Positions 25,230 to 34,231 of a DNA stretch of 64,000 bases are shown one piece after another (positions within the stretch are counted from its first letter, which is position 1; each line of letters opens with the position of its first letter). The stretch is from Marvinbryantia formatexigens (GTDB lineage: Bacteria > Bacillota > Clostridia > Oscillospirales > Ruminococcaceae). The position numbers were made by a program, and so were the translations under genes. Below the pieces are notes generated by a model. That model saw only the letters and a program-made list of their open reading frames with translations, ran no database searches and was not told where the DNA came from. The stretch spans positions 1-64,000 of the forward strand of contig JAETPU010000011.1 in NCBI GenBank assembly GCA_021771035.1, in the 5' to 3' direction.

Positions 25230-25259
25230 ATCATACCACAAACCATATGTTCTTTTCAA
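25230..25259 (-). promoter_or_regulatory. lexA promoter with SOS-box-like spacer
   Basis: Minus strand TTGAAA (25254-25259), 18-base spacer, TATGAT (25230-25235). The spacer holds AGAACATATGGTTTG, where AGAAC and GTTTG half-sites are five bases apart rather than the usual four. It is a near-match, not a consensus SOS box. Confidence 0.5.
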
Positions 25260-25359
25260 TCCCCCTGTGCAGATTCCCGTTTTAGAGAATTCATATTTTT
25301 TGGTACGAATATTCAAGCTTCGTTTACAGTTGTTTAACACTCTGAAAAGCCGCATCTCT

Positions 25360-25365
25360 TATAAT
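25360..25365 (+). promoter_or_regulatory. -10 box of the candidate small RNA
   Basis: A perfect TATAAT lies at 25360-25365, with TTAACA at 25334-25339 as a poorly spaced -35. Transcription would begin near 25372, exactly at the first strand of the RNA closing stem. Confidence 0.5.
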
Positions 25366-25371
25366 AACAAA

Positions 25372-25500
25372 TGTACCCGGTACGCAGCCGCAGCGTACAC
25401 ACGATAAGAGAAACGTGTTTCGGGTACTGCTCTACCCTCCTCAAAAACACACCTCAAACAACTTTTGCAGCCACTGCTCGGCAGTGGCTGCACTTTTTTT
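25372..25500 (+). ncRNA. candidate structured small RNA with C-rich single-stranded loop
   Basis: No protein frame fits here. GTACCCG (25373-25379) pairs with CGGGTAC (25421-25427). The two enclosed hairpins are directly stacked: GTACGC/GCGTAC (25380-25398) and ACACG/CGTGT (25399-25418), giving a compact three-way junction. An unpaired stretch with CTACCCTCCTC (about 25432-25442) follows and could pair with Shine-Dalgarno sequences. A textbook terminator TGCAGCCACTGC/GCAGTGGCTGCA (25466-25492) with seven T ends the transcript. I recognise no known RNA family. Confidence 0.6.
25466..25500 (+). terminator. terminator of the candidate small RNA
   Basis: A twelve-base perfect stem with a three-base loop, followed by C and seven T. 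There is no upstream coding gene on this strand within 3.3 kb, so it must belong to a non-coding transcript. Confidence 0.9.
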
Positions 25501-26208
25501 GCTGTCTTTAGGATTAACAAAACCCCTGGTTCTGCCAGGGGTAAACAAAGAAAGCCCCGGAAAAAGAAAGAAGTAAAAAAATATCATGAGTTTTTCCAAG
25601 GAGAAGGAAAGGGATAGGGTTACAGAAAGAAAGCCGGGGCTCTATGCGCAAGGTATCCCTTTCACAGAAGGCTATGGAAAATCAAAGTGAACTGGTTTGC
25701 CAGCAGCAGGGCAAGGGATACGATGATGTTTTTGAGGACTCCTTCCAGTGGGCCGGCAAGTGCTGGCCTGTCTGGAGACTGTGCAAATCATGGGATTACC
25801 TATGATCTTGATTCTGTACAGTGATGGGAGAGGACTGATATACGGCGCCAAGGCAGGTCATTTGCAGCCAAGGGAACACAACGTTTTTGGAGAGAGCCTG
25901 GAATTGGAGGAGGCCCATAAAGTCAGGATAAGGATATGAAGCCATTTTTGAGAACGCCTTCAAGGGATCAGCGCGGACTGTTGCCTGCGGCGTTGTGTAT
26001 AAACCATTAGACTGCCAGTGCCCTGGGGCCAGAGCGTGTCTGCCTGCACAAACGCTGAAGCACAAGGAATTGTGGATGGCAGGATTGTGGTGGAGAGGGC
26101 AGGAATGATCGGTTTGCAGATCTGGTTCGCGAGCCCCTTTGGGGCAGACTGAAAGGAACCCAATTTCTGGGTTCCCACCGGCAGGAAAGTCCCGGAATAG
26201 CAGAGGGT
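25501..26208. other. intergenic, no supported gene
   Basis: ACCCCTGG/CCAGGGGT (about 25522-25543) is a hairpin followed on the minus strand by TTTTGTT; it could end a minus-strand transcript from the AraC region. Short frames on both strands have no ribosome sites. Confidence 0.45.
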
Positions 26209-26984
26209 TCAGTGGCTGCGGCGGAACTGGGACGGCGGGCAGCCGAAGTGTTTTCGAAACAACCGGCTGAAATAAAATTCATCCTGAAAGCCACAGTCCA
26301 GAGCGATTTGACAGATAGGCTGGGAAGTGTTCAGGAGCTCCGCCTTGGATATCTCCAGCCTTAGCCTTAGGCAATATTGGATGGGCGTCTGCCCGGTTTG
26401 GGAGCGAAATCCCTCGATGAAGGCGGTTTTTTTCATTCTGGCCACCTGGCAGAGCGACTGGATACTATGAGCCCGGCTGGGGTTCTGATGAATATAGTCA
26501 AGTACCCTGGAGATTCTGGCGTCTGTGGCCAGGGACTGCTGATGCCTGGTAAGAAACAGGGTGTAGAGCATCTCGCTCAATAGCAGATCCTGTTTCCACG
26601 CCACCAGGTACTCACGGCGCATCCAAAGATTGGCCAATTCCCCCAGCAGGGCCTGGATTCCTGCGGTGTCACTCAGTGAGCAGATATCCTCAAGGGGGAG
26701 TTTTTCACAACCGGTTCGCAGGAGGGAGAAGTGGATCCCATAGAATTTCATGGACGGATGTGCGGGGACTTGCAGGCTATGGCGCTGATTGGGATAGAAA
26801 TAAATGAGATCATTTTTACGGACGGTGTGGGTGCGGCCTTCAATTGTAACCTCTCCGGCGCCCTCGGTTATCAGTACCAGTTCATGGTTGCCCTATCAAA
26901 GCGGTTTGCGGTGTACGGGTACGGCAGAAGGCAGTGGGAACTAAGGACGTTGTCGCCTTCTGATAGGTTCCAAACAGCGGCAGA
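26209..26984 (-). pseudogene. frameshifted AraC-family regulator
   Basis: The C-terminal part is an intact AraC double helix-turn-helix: IQSLCQVARMKKTAFIEGF and ICQIALDCGFQDEFYFSRLF, ending PPSQFRRSH. Upstream, the same frame encodes a cupin-like sensor (ELVLITEGAGEVTIEG, then KNDLIYFYPNQRHSLQV) before an in-frame TAG near 26897. The likely N-terminal portion (YTANRFDRAT) continues in a different frame from about 26984. No ATG/GTG/TTG is in frame between the stop at 26985-26987 and the shift. The gene therefore looks disrupted, or there is a sequencing error. It is divergent from the URO-D-like gene, a usual regulator-target layout. Confidence 0.7.
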
Positions 26985-27496
26985 CTAGCCGGGGATCTAT
27001 AGCAGAGAAGTTGCGGAACCTGCAGCAGCGGCCACAATCCAAATGTTTCCCGGGCAGGCGGCGTGGTTTAATTTGGAGGGAATTGGCTGAATTCCCGGAT
27101 TGGACGCCGGATACCTGAGCGCGTACCGCCTAACTGCTTGTGCAGTTCACTGGAAGAAGGACACGTTTGCCGCTGACCGGGTTTTCCGGCAACATTTCCG
27201 GCGACTTAAACGAGTTTCGGAATATTATCCAGGTACAGAACCTTTCTGCATGGATATTTTTACGACATCATCTATACTAAAGCATAAAGAGAAAGCGGCT
27301 TCGATGTTCTCACAGCCGTCCAAAGCTATGCTTTGGGATATGGCGTGAGGTCATTATAGCATAAAAAGAAAGCGGAAGCTTTCAAACAAAGCGGCTTCAA
27401 TGTTCTCACAGCCGTCTGAAGCTTTGCTTCAGTACACGGCGTGAGGTCATTATAGCACAGGGGATTTCCCCACATCAAGAGAAAGGAAGAAGAGCG
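26985..27496. other. divergent intergenic region with inverted repeat copies
   Basis: Between the AraC remnant and the URO-D family gene. The first 280 bases hold nothing that I can support; the rest is two repeat copies, listed separately. Confidence 0.5.
27272..27456 (-). repeat. structured repeat copies G and H (C type, minus strand)
   Basis: Read on the minus strand, GCTATAATGACCTCACGC occurs twice, with boxes at 27449-27454 and 27353-27358, 96 bases apart. Each is followed by a hairpin, CTGAAGC/GCTTCAG in one and CCAAAGC/GCTTTGG in the other, closed by GCC/GGC, then GGCTGTGAGAACAT and GAAGCCGCTTT. The module order matches unit C at 5.95 kb, with stem sequences changed on both sides. Confidence 0.85.
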
Positions 27497-28612
27497 ATGA
27501 TTTGGAGCCGGGAGGAGTACCTAGCGCATATGACTTTCGAGGACACGGGAAGAGAGCTATTCTGTGAACTGTTTGGACTTTTGATTGGATTGGACGGGGA
27601 ATGGAAACAACAGGGGGCTGCGGCTGAGGAATTGGATCTATCTGCCTTTGGATGGGACGGCGTCAAAATGGCACCTGTTGGATGCAAGACTGGCGCTATC
27701 ACCGGAATATCATCCAGAATATTGGAGGATACCCCGGAATATACACTCTCTGTAGACGCCATGGGAAGGACACAGAAGCTCTGCAAGCAAAGCGCCACCA
27801 TTCCTTTGCCGCAGGACTATCCGGTGAAGGATTTTGATGATTGGCTCAAGATAAAGCACTGGTATGAGTTTCGGGAGGACAGAGTGGATACGGAGCGGCT
27901 TAAACAGCTCAAGAAGCTCCAGGAGCAGGGAGTGCTGATAACCGCCAGTATCCCAGGCGGCTTTGACGAACCCCGTCAGCTGATGGGCGAGGAGGAGCTT
28001 TGCTGTGCTTACTATGAACAGCCGGAGCTGATTCACGATATTCTGGACACGATTTCCAATACTGCGTTAAAGGTGTTTGAGCGGGTTAGCGATATCCTGG
28101 TGATTGACAATTTGGGCGTGCACGAGGATATGGCGGGGAAATCGGGGCCCTTGGCAGGGCCCAGGCAGGTACGGGAATTTATCCGGCCCTATTACCGCAG
28201 GGTATGGGATGAACTATCCCGGCAGGGAACCAAGCTCTTTTCCCAGGACAGCGACGGGAACATGGAGGCGGTAATCGAGGAGTTTCTGGAAGCGGGAATC
28301 AATGTAATGTACCCCTTTGAACCGGCGGCGGGGATGGACATGGTGAAGGCCCGGCAAACATATGGAAAGCGGCTGGCAATCAAGGGCGGTATTGATAAGC
28401 ATAGTTTAAGGCAAAGCAAAGATGAAATAAAACGGGAGCTGGAGTACAAAATGGGGCCTGTTATGAGAGGCGGAGGAACTGTATTTGCCCTGGATCACCG
28501 GATTCCCAACGGTACTCCTCTGGAGCATTACCGGTTTTATGTGGAATATGGAAGGAAGCTGCTGGGGCTTGGGCCTGCAAGCCGGGAGGAGTTCATCCGG
28601 ATGGCATTTTAA
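27497..28612 (+). CDS. uroporphyrinogen decarboxylase family protein (methyltransferase-like)
   Basis: 371 residues in the URO-D superfamily. Landmarks are VLITASIPGGFDEPRQLMG, LVIDNLGVHEDMAGKSGPL, the middle strand NVMYPFEPAAGMD, and the C-terminal GGGTVFALDHRIPNGTPLEHY. The pieces DHRIPNGTPLEHY and NLGVHEDMAGKSG are typical of the branch annotated as URO-D/methyltransferase (MtaA-like) in anaerobes, not of haem-pathway HemE. Such proteins move methyl groups to or from corrinoid or thiol carriers; the substrate here is unknown. AGAAAGGAAGAAG precedes ATG 27497. No corrinoid protein is encoded nearby. Confidence 0.8.
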   Translation: MIWSREEYLAHMTFEDTGRELFCELFGLLIGLDGEWKQQGAAAEELDLSAFGWDGVKMAPVGCKTGAITGISSRILEDTPEYTLSVDAMGRTQKLCKQSATIPLPQDYPVKDFDDWLKIKHWYEFREDRVDTERLKQLKKLQEQGVLITASIPGGFDEPRQLMGEEELCCAYYEQPELIHDILDTISNTALKVFERVSDILVIDNLGVHEDMAGKSGPLAGPRQVREFIRPYYRRVWDELSRQGTKLFSQDSDGNMEAVIEEFLEAGINVMYPFEPAAGMDMVKARQTYGKRLAIKGGIDKHSLRQSKDEIKRELEYKMGPVMRGGGTVFALDHRIPNGTPLEHYRFYVEYGRKLLGLGPASREEFIRMAF

Positions 28613-28994
28613 CAGCACCGAACCTGAAGGCGGTTGTTGCGCCAGAGTTACCCAGCCGTTTGAATACGGCTGGACTGGAAGGAAAACGGCTGTGTCACAG
28701 AAAAAGCGCCTGTCCTGCGTTGGATTACAGGACAGGCGCTTTTTTTGTTTTTGTAAGCAGTGAGGACGGAATTCCCTGCCGGGACAGAAGAAAAAGAATG
28801 ATGTATGGTAGGTATCCTATCAGGGAAATCCTGTTTGAATCACATTTGGGAGAGCATGAGCGCGAAGGTTGCTGCGGAAACAACAGTGGGACGAATATGG
28901 TGAAAGGGCGGATTCTTCAACGGCTGGGGTGCGGTTATGGGCGGCGGAGAACCGCCGGGCCTGAACCCGCAGAGCTCGTTTTAAGGTTGGGGGG
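28613..28994 (+). other. intergenic
   Basis: It holds the terminator at 28701-28747. The remaining 250 bases between convergent genes show nothing that I can support. Confidence 0.5.
28701..28747 (+). terminator. terminator after the URO-D family gene
   Basis: AAAAAGCGCCTGTCCTG (28701-28717) pairs with CAGGACAGGCGCTTTTT (from 28728), with a T-run. It could also work on the minus strand. Confidence 0.9.
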
Positions 28995-29792
28995 CTACGT
29001 CAGCCACACCGCCAGAAGAACCAGAACGACGATATGGGCCGGATAATACAGATAGAAAACGTATTTGGAGGATGTTCCCCGCGCGCCGTTATACTGGCTC
29101 AGGAAAACTAGGGAGAGCAGGGCATAGCCCAGGGTAATGGCGTAGGCGGGCAGCATTTCGGGGACAAAGCCGTACTCCAAGCTATCCTGAAGGGGATAGA
29201 GAAACCCGCGGGAGACGAGAATGATCCCGCCCAGGGCCAGCGGGCGGTGCCTTGGATTGGAAAAATAGTAACAGGCAAACACGCCCAGCACGCCAAAGAG
29301 GCTGTAATCGGTTTGCAGGACTGCCGCCGCCAGGCAGCACAGAACCACTGTGGCCCAGGCCAGGAACCGGCGCCCGGCAAGGCACAGGGTCCGCCAGCCC
29401 CAGCAGGCCAGGGCGCCCAGAGTGAGAGTGAAGAGCATATTGGTGCAGCCCAAATGCAGGGAAAGGGGCTCCCCGCGGATGAGGCACAGCATCAGCTGAA
29501 AGGGGAGTTCCGAGAGCACCGCAAAGAACAAAAGCCGCCCCACATAGCGGGGCATACTGCGGGTATAGCGGCAGCCCTCCCCCAAAAGCCACAAAAACAC
29601 ATAGACCGTGGCGCTGCCGATTCCAAAGAGCGCAGTGGTCAGGGTATAGGCGGCCTGGCGGCTGATGGAAAGGGCTTCGGCGAGCATGGGGAGCAAAAGC
29701 CAGCCGAATAGTTTATAGGCGTGATCCACCGTCATGGTGATAAGGCCCAGCCGTTTCAGAGAGGACGCTGTCAGGCCATGGGATTGTGTCAA
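28995..29792 (-). CDS. TraX family membrane protein
   Basis: 265 residues and about eight hydrophobic helices. The opening LKRLGLITMTVDHAYKLFG has the conserved Lys and the MxxDH motif of TraX, the family of the F-pilin acetyltransferase; chromosomal Firmicutes members are probably acyltransferases of unknown target. The C-terminal KYVFYLYYPAHIVVL is also a family feature. I start at TTG 29792, six bases after GAGGAGGAG; the ATG at 29825 lies upstream of that site. It is transcribed divergently from the MATE gene. Confidence 0.8.
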   Translation of the reverse strand: MTQSHGLTASSLKRLGLITMTVDHAYKLFGWLLLPMLAEALSISRQAAYTLTTALFGIGSATVYVFLWLLGEGCRYTRSMPRYVGRLLFFAVLSELPFQLMLCLIRGEPLSLHLGCTNMLFTLTLGALACWGWRTLCLAGRRFLAWATVVLCCLAAAVLQTDYSLFGVLGVFACYYFSNPRHRPLALGGIILVSRGFLYPLQDSLEYGFVPEMLPAYAITLGYALLSLVFLSQYNGARGTSSKYVFYLYYPAHIVVLVLLAVWLT

Positions 29793-30244
29793 GGAACACT
29801 CCTCCTCTGCAATCGGGATACCCATACGGGAGCTCAGGGGCTACGAGAGAATACGGGGGCGGCTGCAGGCTGTTTCCAGTTTACGGGATTGCAGCAGTGA
29901 TGTCAAACCAACCGGGGACGGCGGCTGCGGTCGGGGGAAAAAGGCCGGGAAAACGCATGGACAAAATTCGACAGCTGTGCTATTCTTTCTTAGGTATGTC
30001 CCGGACAGTACCAGAATTTAAGGTGGGGCAGCCGGATATTTGGGGCGGGCGTCCTGTGTCGGTCCCAAATGGACGGAGGAATCCCAGGGCTTGCCTGTGC
30101 GTGCGGGATGGCCTTAGCAAAAGGCGCTGAAGGACGGCAGAACCAAAGGACGGCAGAGAGCTTTCCTCCCGCCGGTGGTGGGTTGCAGGCCCCCAAGAAT
30201 CTGAAGTGTCTGGGAACAAAAATGATGGAAAGGAGCGTACCGCC
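29793..30244. other. divergent intergenic region
   Basis: Between TraX and MATE. I see no gene and no clear riboswitch; frames here lack ribosome sites. Confidence 0.45.
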
Positions 30245-31669
30245 ATGCCAAAATTCCTGCGCGAAACGATACCGGATGAAAATCAAATTACACAGGGCGT
30301 GATCTGGAAACAACTGCTGCTGTTTTTCTTTCCCATTTTACTGGGAACTTTTTTTCAGCAGCTGTATAATACAGTCGATGCGGTGATTGTGGGCAATTTT
30401 GTTGGCAAAGAGGCCCTGGCCGCTGTGGGAGGAGCCACGGGAACCCTGATTAATTTGATTGTGGGCTTTTTTGTGGGACTCTCCTCGGGCGCAACCGTGA
30501 TTATCTCCCAGTTTTTTGGCGCGCGGCGCGCCAAAGAAACCAGCCAGGCGGTGCACACAGCCATGGCGCTTGCCATTGCGGCCGGCGCTGTCTTTATGGT
30601 GGTGGGAATTGCGGCGGCTCCCTGGGCGCTGCGGGCCATGGGAACCCCCGCGGATATTATGGAGCACGCCGTCGTATATCTGAGAGTCTATTTTGCCGGC
30701 ATGATATTTTCCTTAGTGTATAATATTGGTTCCGGTATCCTGAGAGCTATCGGAGATTCCAAGCGCCCGTTATATTTTTTGATTGTATGCAGCCTGCTCA
30801 ACCTGGTATTGGATCTGCTCTTTGTGTTGGTGTTCCGCTGGGGTGTGCTGGGGGTAGCCCTTGCCACGACCATCTCCCAGGTGGTCAGCGGCATTCTGGT
30901 TGTACTCTCTTTGACCCGCTCCCAGGAAATCTACCAGCTCAGGCTCAGGGAGATCCGGTTTGAGCCGGCTATCCTGCGGGATATTGTACGCATCGGGCTG
31001 CCTGCGGGGCTGCAGTCGGTGATGTATTCCGCCTCGAATATTATCATCCAGGCCTCGGTGAATTCCTTTGGGACGGACACCATCGCCGCCTGGACTGCCT
31101 ATGGCAAGATTGACGGGCTGTATTGGATGATGATGGGTGCCTTTGGCGTATCCATTACCACCTTTACCGGACAGAACTTCGGCGCGCAGCGGTATGACAG
31201 GGTGCGCAAGAGCACCCGGGTGTGCCTGGCGCTCTCCATGGGGGCGACTATTGTGATGAGCGGGATTCTGCTGGTGAGCGGGGAGATTATTTTCCGCCTG
31301 TTTACCCAGGACTCCGCCGTCATTACCCGGGGAATGGAGCTGCTCAAGCTGCTGGTGCCCTTCTATTTTACCTATGTATGCATCGAGATTCTCTCCGGGG
31401 CGGTGCGGGGAACCGGGGATTCGCTGATTCCCATGATAATCACCTGCGTGGGAGTATGCGTCCTGCGCGTGGTTTGGATATTCGTGGTGGTTCCCCTGCG
31501 CCATACGGTGGGAATGGTCGCCATGAGCTACCCGGTGACCTGGGTGATTACATCGGTTATTTTTATCATCTATTACTGCCAGGGAGGATGGCTGCGCCGG
31601 TGCATCAAAAAAGCCGGCTTCCCGCCTGAGGAGCGGCAAAGCCGCCGGCATTCGGGAAGCGCGGCATAA
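30245..31669 (+). CDS. MATE family efflux transporter
   Basis: 474 residues with twelve predicted membrane helices in two homologous halves. Signatures are LGTFFQQLYNTVDAVIVGNFVG in helix 1-2 (core FFQQLYNTVDAVIVG), FVGLSSGATVIISQFFGA, and the second-half TGQNFGAQRYDRVRKS. This is the branch common in Clostridia (NorM/DinF-like), exporting cationic drugs or metabolites against Na+ or H+. ATG 30245 has GAAAGGAG at good spacing; the frame opens at 30206. A His/Arg-rich tail (RQSRRHSGSAA) ends the protein. Confidence 0.9.
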   Translation: MPKFLRETIPDENQITQGVIWKQLLLFFFPILLGTFFQQLYNTVDAVIVGNFVGKEALAAVGGATGTLINLIVGFFVGLSSGATVIISQFFGARRAKETSQAVHTAMALAIAAGAVFMVVGIAAAPWALRAMGTPADIMEHAVVYLRVYFAGMIFSLVYNIGSGILRAIGDSKRPLYFLIVCSLLNLVLDLLFVLVFRWGVLGVALATTISQVVSGILVVLSLTRSQEIYQLRLREIRFEPAILRDIVRIGLPAGLQSVMYSASNIIIQASVNSFGTDTIAAWTAYGKIDGLYWMMMGAFGVSITTFTGQNFGAQRYDRVRKSTRVCLALSMGATIVMSGILLVSGEIIFRLFTQDSAVITRGMELLKLLVPFYFTYVCIEILSGAVRGTGDSLIPMIITCVGVCVLRVVWIFVVVPLRHTVGMVAMSYPVTWVITSVIFIIYYCQGGWLRRCIKKAGFPPEERQSRRHSGSAA

Positions 31670-31736
31670 TTGGCGCCGGTTGGATACGGACATTTGGGGG
31701 TTCATTTTAGGATGAGGTCCCCTTTTTTATACCGAA

Positions 31737-31772
31737 GCCCTTCCGGCGGGAACAGAAATCCCCCGGAAGGGC
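31737..31772. terminator. hairpin between MATE and glutaredoxin genes
   Basis: GCCCTTCCGG (31737-31746) pairs with CCGGAAGGGC (31763-31772) between convergent genes. T-runs are poor on both sides. Confidence 0.5.
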
Positions 31773-31812
31773 GTTCTCCGGCGGCCTATGGCGAGCGGAC
31801 GGCACACGGCGG

Positions 31813-32094
31813 TTACACCTGGGCTGCCGCCGTTTCGCTGCAGGCCAGCTGAAAGACCCGCTGGACATCCTGGCGGGTGAGCTGTCCCTCGCAGATTTTT
31901 TCCCCGTCCACATAGTAGGTGGGGACATAATAATAGTCGTGGGCGTTGGCGAAGTCCTCCTCCCGGGTTTCATCCACAATCCGCAGTGGGATTTTTGCAT
32001 ACTCCGGGTGTTCCCTTAAAAGTTCTTCCTGCCAGGCCAGGGCCTGTTTACAGTAGGGACAGGTGGGCATCATAAACATCAGAATGGGTTTCAT
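31813..32094 (-). CDS. glutaredoxin/thioredoxin-fold protein
   Basis: 93 residues. A CPYC active site (Cys12 and Cys15) lies after the first strand (PILMFMMPTCPYC), and VPTYYVDGEKICEG carries the cis-proline. This is a single glutaredoxin-type domain like those annotated as glutaredoxin family or NrdH-like in Clostridia, a likely cytoplasmic thiol-disulfide reductant. I start at ATG 32094 behind GAAAGGAGG; the frame extends upstream to 32163 without support. Confidence 0.8.
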   Translation of the reverse strand: MKPILMFMMPTCPYCKQALAWQEELLREHPEYAKIPLRIVDETREEDFANAHDYYYVPTYYVDGEKICEGQLTRQDVQRVFQLACSETAAAQV

Positions 32095-32857
32095 GCTGCG
32101 GCCTCCTTTCAGGGCTTGGGGTTCCGGCTTATTCAAAAAGCCGGAGGGTTTATGGTGGTTCATTGGGCCGGGCGAATAGGCGGCTCAGGCAGGCCTTCTT
32201 CCGGGCTTGGGGCACCAGGGAATGAGCATCAGACGGTGCGGCGGCCTCAGTGCCGGGAAAAACTTGGATGAGCCTGTTTGGCACACCGGATGTCCGGGGA
32301 TTGGCGCCGGCCAATGGCAACCGGAACTTGATTGGCAGCAGAAGTTCAAGACAGCCGCGCCCTGCGCGACTATTGTAGCACGCCTTGTCCGCTTACACAA
32401 GCGCCGGCAGGGCGTTTTTTAGGGCCCTGGTTCTAGGATTCCCCACAGGGCCTGTTTTAAAAGGTGTGTTTGCAACATTTGAACACAGGACGCCTGCGGG
32501 CAGGGTGGCTGAGGGGAATGTCGGTGACGGCCTGCCGGACAGGTACGTCGGGGACTGTGTGTTTTTGGAGGGTAAGGTTCGCCTTTGGGATGCCGGGAGA
32601 ATGGCGGATTGGTCCCAGGGGAGCGGGAATTGTCTTTGCGGCGCTGGGGGCAACTTGGCCGCCGAGGCCGCGCCGGAAGGGCAATGGGGGTGGATTTCCC
32701 GGATTTGGCGGAACTGCCCGGACACGTGGGCTGTCCCGGGAAGCAGCCCTTATTGGAACAGGGCCCGCAGAGCCATGCGGAATCGGGGCGCTATACAAAG
32801 AAAAGGAAAAATGTTACACTGAAAGGCAGGAACAGTTGAGATAAAGGAGAAGCTATC
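32095..32857. other. 763-base gap without supported gene
   Basis: GC-rich, with overlapping frames on both strands, none with a ribosome site or recognisable domain. The last 50 bases before the glycosyltransferase turn AT-rich and carry its AAAGGAG site. Confidence 0.5.
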
Positions 32858-33862
32858 ATGCGGGAAAATCGGCTTTATGTGGTGATTCCATGTTACAATG
32901 AGGAGGAGGTGCTGCCCCAGACGGTAGAGCGCCTTCGGGAAAAGATGCAGGCGCTTATAAAGGAGGGGCTGATTGCCCCGGACAGCCGGGTGGTGTTTGT
33001 GGACGACGGCTCCAAGGACAGAACCTGGCAGATGATATGCGCCCTGCACCGGGAGGACCCGCTCTTTTCCGGGATTACCCTCTCCCTGAACCGGGGGCAT
33101 CAGAACGCGCTGCTGGCGGGGCTGATGACAGTACGAAACCGGTGCGACTGCACCATCTCCATGGACGCGGATCTGCAGGACGATCTGGACGCCATGGACG
33201 AGATGCTCAGGCATTACCAGGAGGGCTGTGAGATCGTATACGGAGTACGGTCCAAGCGCCAGACGGATTCCTTTTTCAAGCGATTTACCGCCCAGTCCTT
33301 TTACAGGATGATGCGCATTTTAGGCGCCGGGACCATTTATAACCATGCAGATTACCGCCTGATGAGCCGCCGGGCCCTCGAGGCCCTCGCCCAGTACAGG
33401 GAGGTCAACCTGTTTTTACGGGGGATTGTGCCGATGATTGGCTATAAAACTGCCCAGGTGCTCTATGAGCGGCACGAGCGGGCTGCCGGAACCAGCAAAT
33501 ATCCCCTGAAAAAGATGGTGGGACTGGCCTTTGAGGGGATTACTTCCCTGAGCACAAAGCCCATACGCATGATTACCTGGCTGGGTGTGCTGCTGTTTGC
33601 GGTGAGCATTTTGATGGGCGGCTATTCCCTGGTGCAGCACTGGCTGGGCAATACCATCCGGGGCTGGACCAGCACGGTGCTCTCCATCTGGGCGGTGGGC
33701 GGCCTGGTGCTGTTTTCATTGGGAATCGTGGGGGAATATATTGGGAAAATCTACCTGGAGACCAAGGCGCGTCCCCGGTACCTGGTGGCGGAATTTTTGG
33801 ACGATGCGGGTCAGGACAAGGGGGAGCGGGATCCGGCGGGAACAGACGGGTTTCTTGGATAA
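32858..33862 (+). CDS. GtrB-like family 2 glycosyltransferase
   Basis: 334 residues. The GT-A domain shows VVIPCYNEEEVL at the N-terminus, VVFVDDGSKDRT, and the metal-binding DADLQDD. Two C-terminal membrane helices (about 235-257 and 272-298) anchor it. This layout matches GtrB/DPM-type enzymes that load glucose or another sugar onto undecaprenyl phosphate. No flippase (GtrA) or acceptor-specific enzyme is adjacent. AAAGGAG precedes the ATG, and a terminator follows. Confidence 0.88.
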   Translation: MRENRLYVVIPCYNEEEVLPQTVERLREKMQALIKEGLIAPDSRVVFVDDGSKDRTWQMICALHREDPLFSGITLSLNRGHQNALLAGLMTVRNRCDCTISMDADLQDDLDAMDEMLRHYQEGCEIVYGVRSKRQTDSFFKRFTAQSFYRMMRILGAGTIYNHADYRLMSRRALEALAQYREVNLFLRGIVPMIGYKTAQVLYERHERAAGTSKYPLKKMVGLAFEGITSLSTKPIRMITWLGVLLFAVSILMGGYSLVQHWLGNTIRGWTSTVLSIWAVGGLVLFSLGIVGEYIGKIYLETKARPRYLVAEFLDDAGQDKGERDPAGTDGFLG

Positions 33863-33938
33863 TACAAGTAGGATTCTTGACGCCATATATACAATTCCTG
33901 TACCGGCTGCGTGAAGGCCGGAAACGGAACACGGGGTG

Positions 33939-33968
33939 AACCGGGCTGGGGCTGCCAGCCCGGTTTTT
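33939..33968 (+). terminator. terminator of the glycosyltransferase gene
   Basis: AACCGGGCTGG (33939-33949) pairs with CCAGCCCGGTT (33955-33965), followed by TTT. Confidence 0.85.
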
Positions 33969-34120
33969 GACTGCCGTATCCGGTATGAGAGGCTTTGGGC
34001 TGAACCCGTGATTTTGATTTTGGACTGAGAGCTGGCGCAGGGAAAACGAGGAATGAAAGTCGGAATCGGCTTATAATCTCAGTATAAATGACAGAATTTT
34101 ATTAAAATTGCTTAAAATTA

Positions 34121-34149
34121 TTGACAATAATATTATTATTTGTTAATCT
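34121..34149 (+). promoter_or_regulatory. probable promoter of the lipoprotein gene
   Basis: TTGACA (34121-34126), 17 bases, TAATCT (34144-34149), inside an AT-rich patch. TATAAC at 34149-34154 is an alternative -10 with poor spacing. Confidence 0.5.
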
Positions 34150-34231
34150 ATAACTATAAAGCGGCAGTAAGAGTATTTGAATGACTGAGGATGGATGTGT
34201 TAAAACGGGTCTGCTGAGGGGAGAGATGAGA

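Larger units (their letters stand above)
33863..34231 (+). other. intergenic with terminator and AT-rich promoter
   Basis: It contains the terminator of the glycosyltransferase gene (33939-33968) and, from about 34070 on, a very AT-rich promoter zone for the next lipoprotein gene. Confidence 0.6.

Noticed and set aside
25236-25253. Canonical SOS box at lexA
   Set aside because: AGAAC and GTTTG half-sites are present but five bases apart; kept only as an SOS-like site, not a consensus box.
32400-32844. Overlapping frames of 84-145 codons before the glycosyltransferase gene
   Set aside because: They overlap on both strands, lack ribosome sites and show no domain; treated as GC-driven chance frames.
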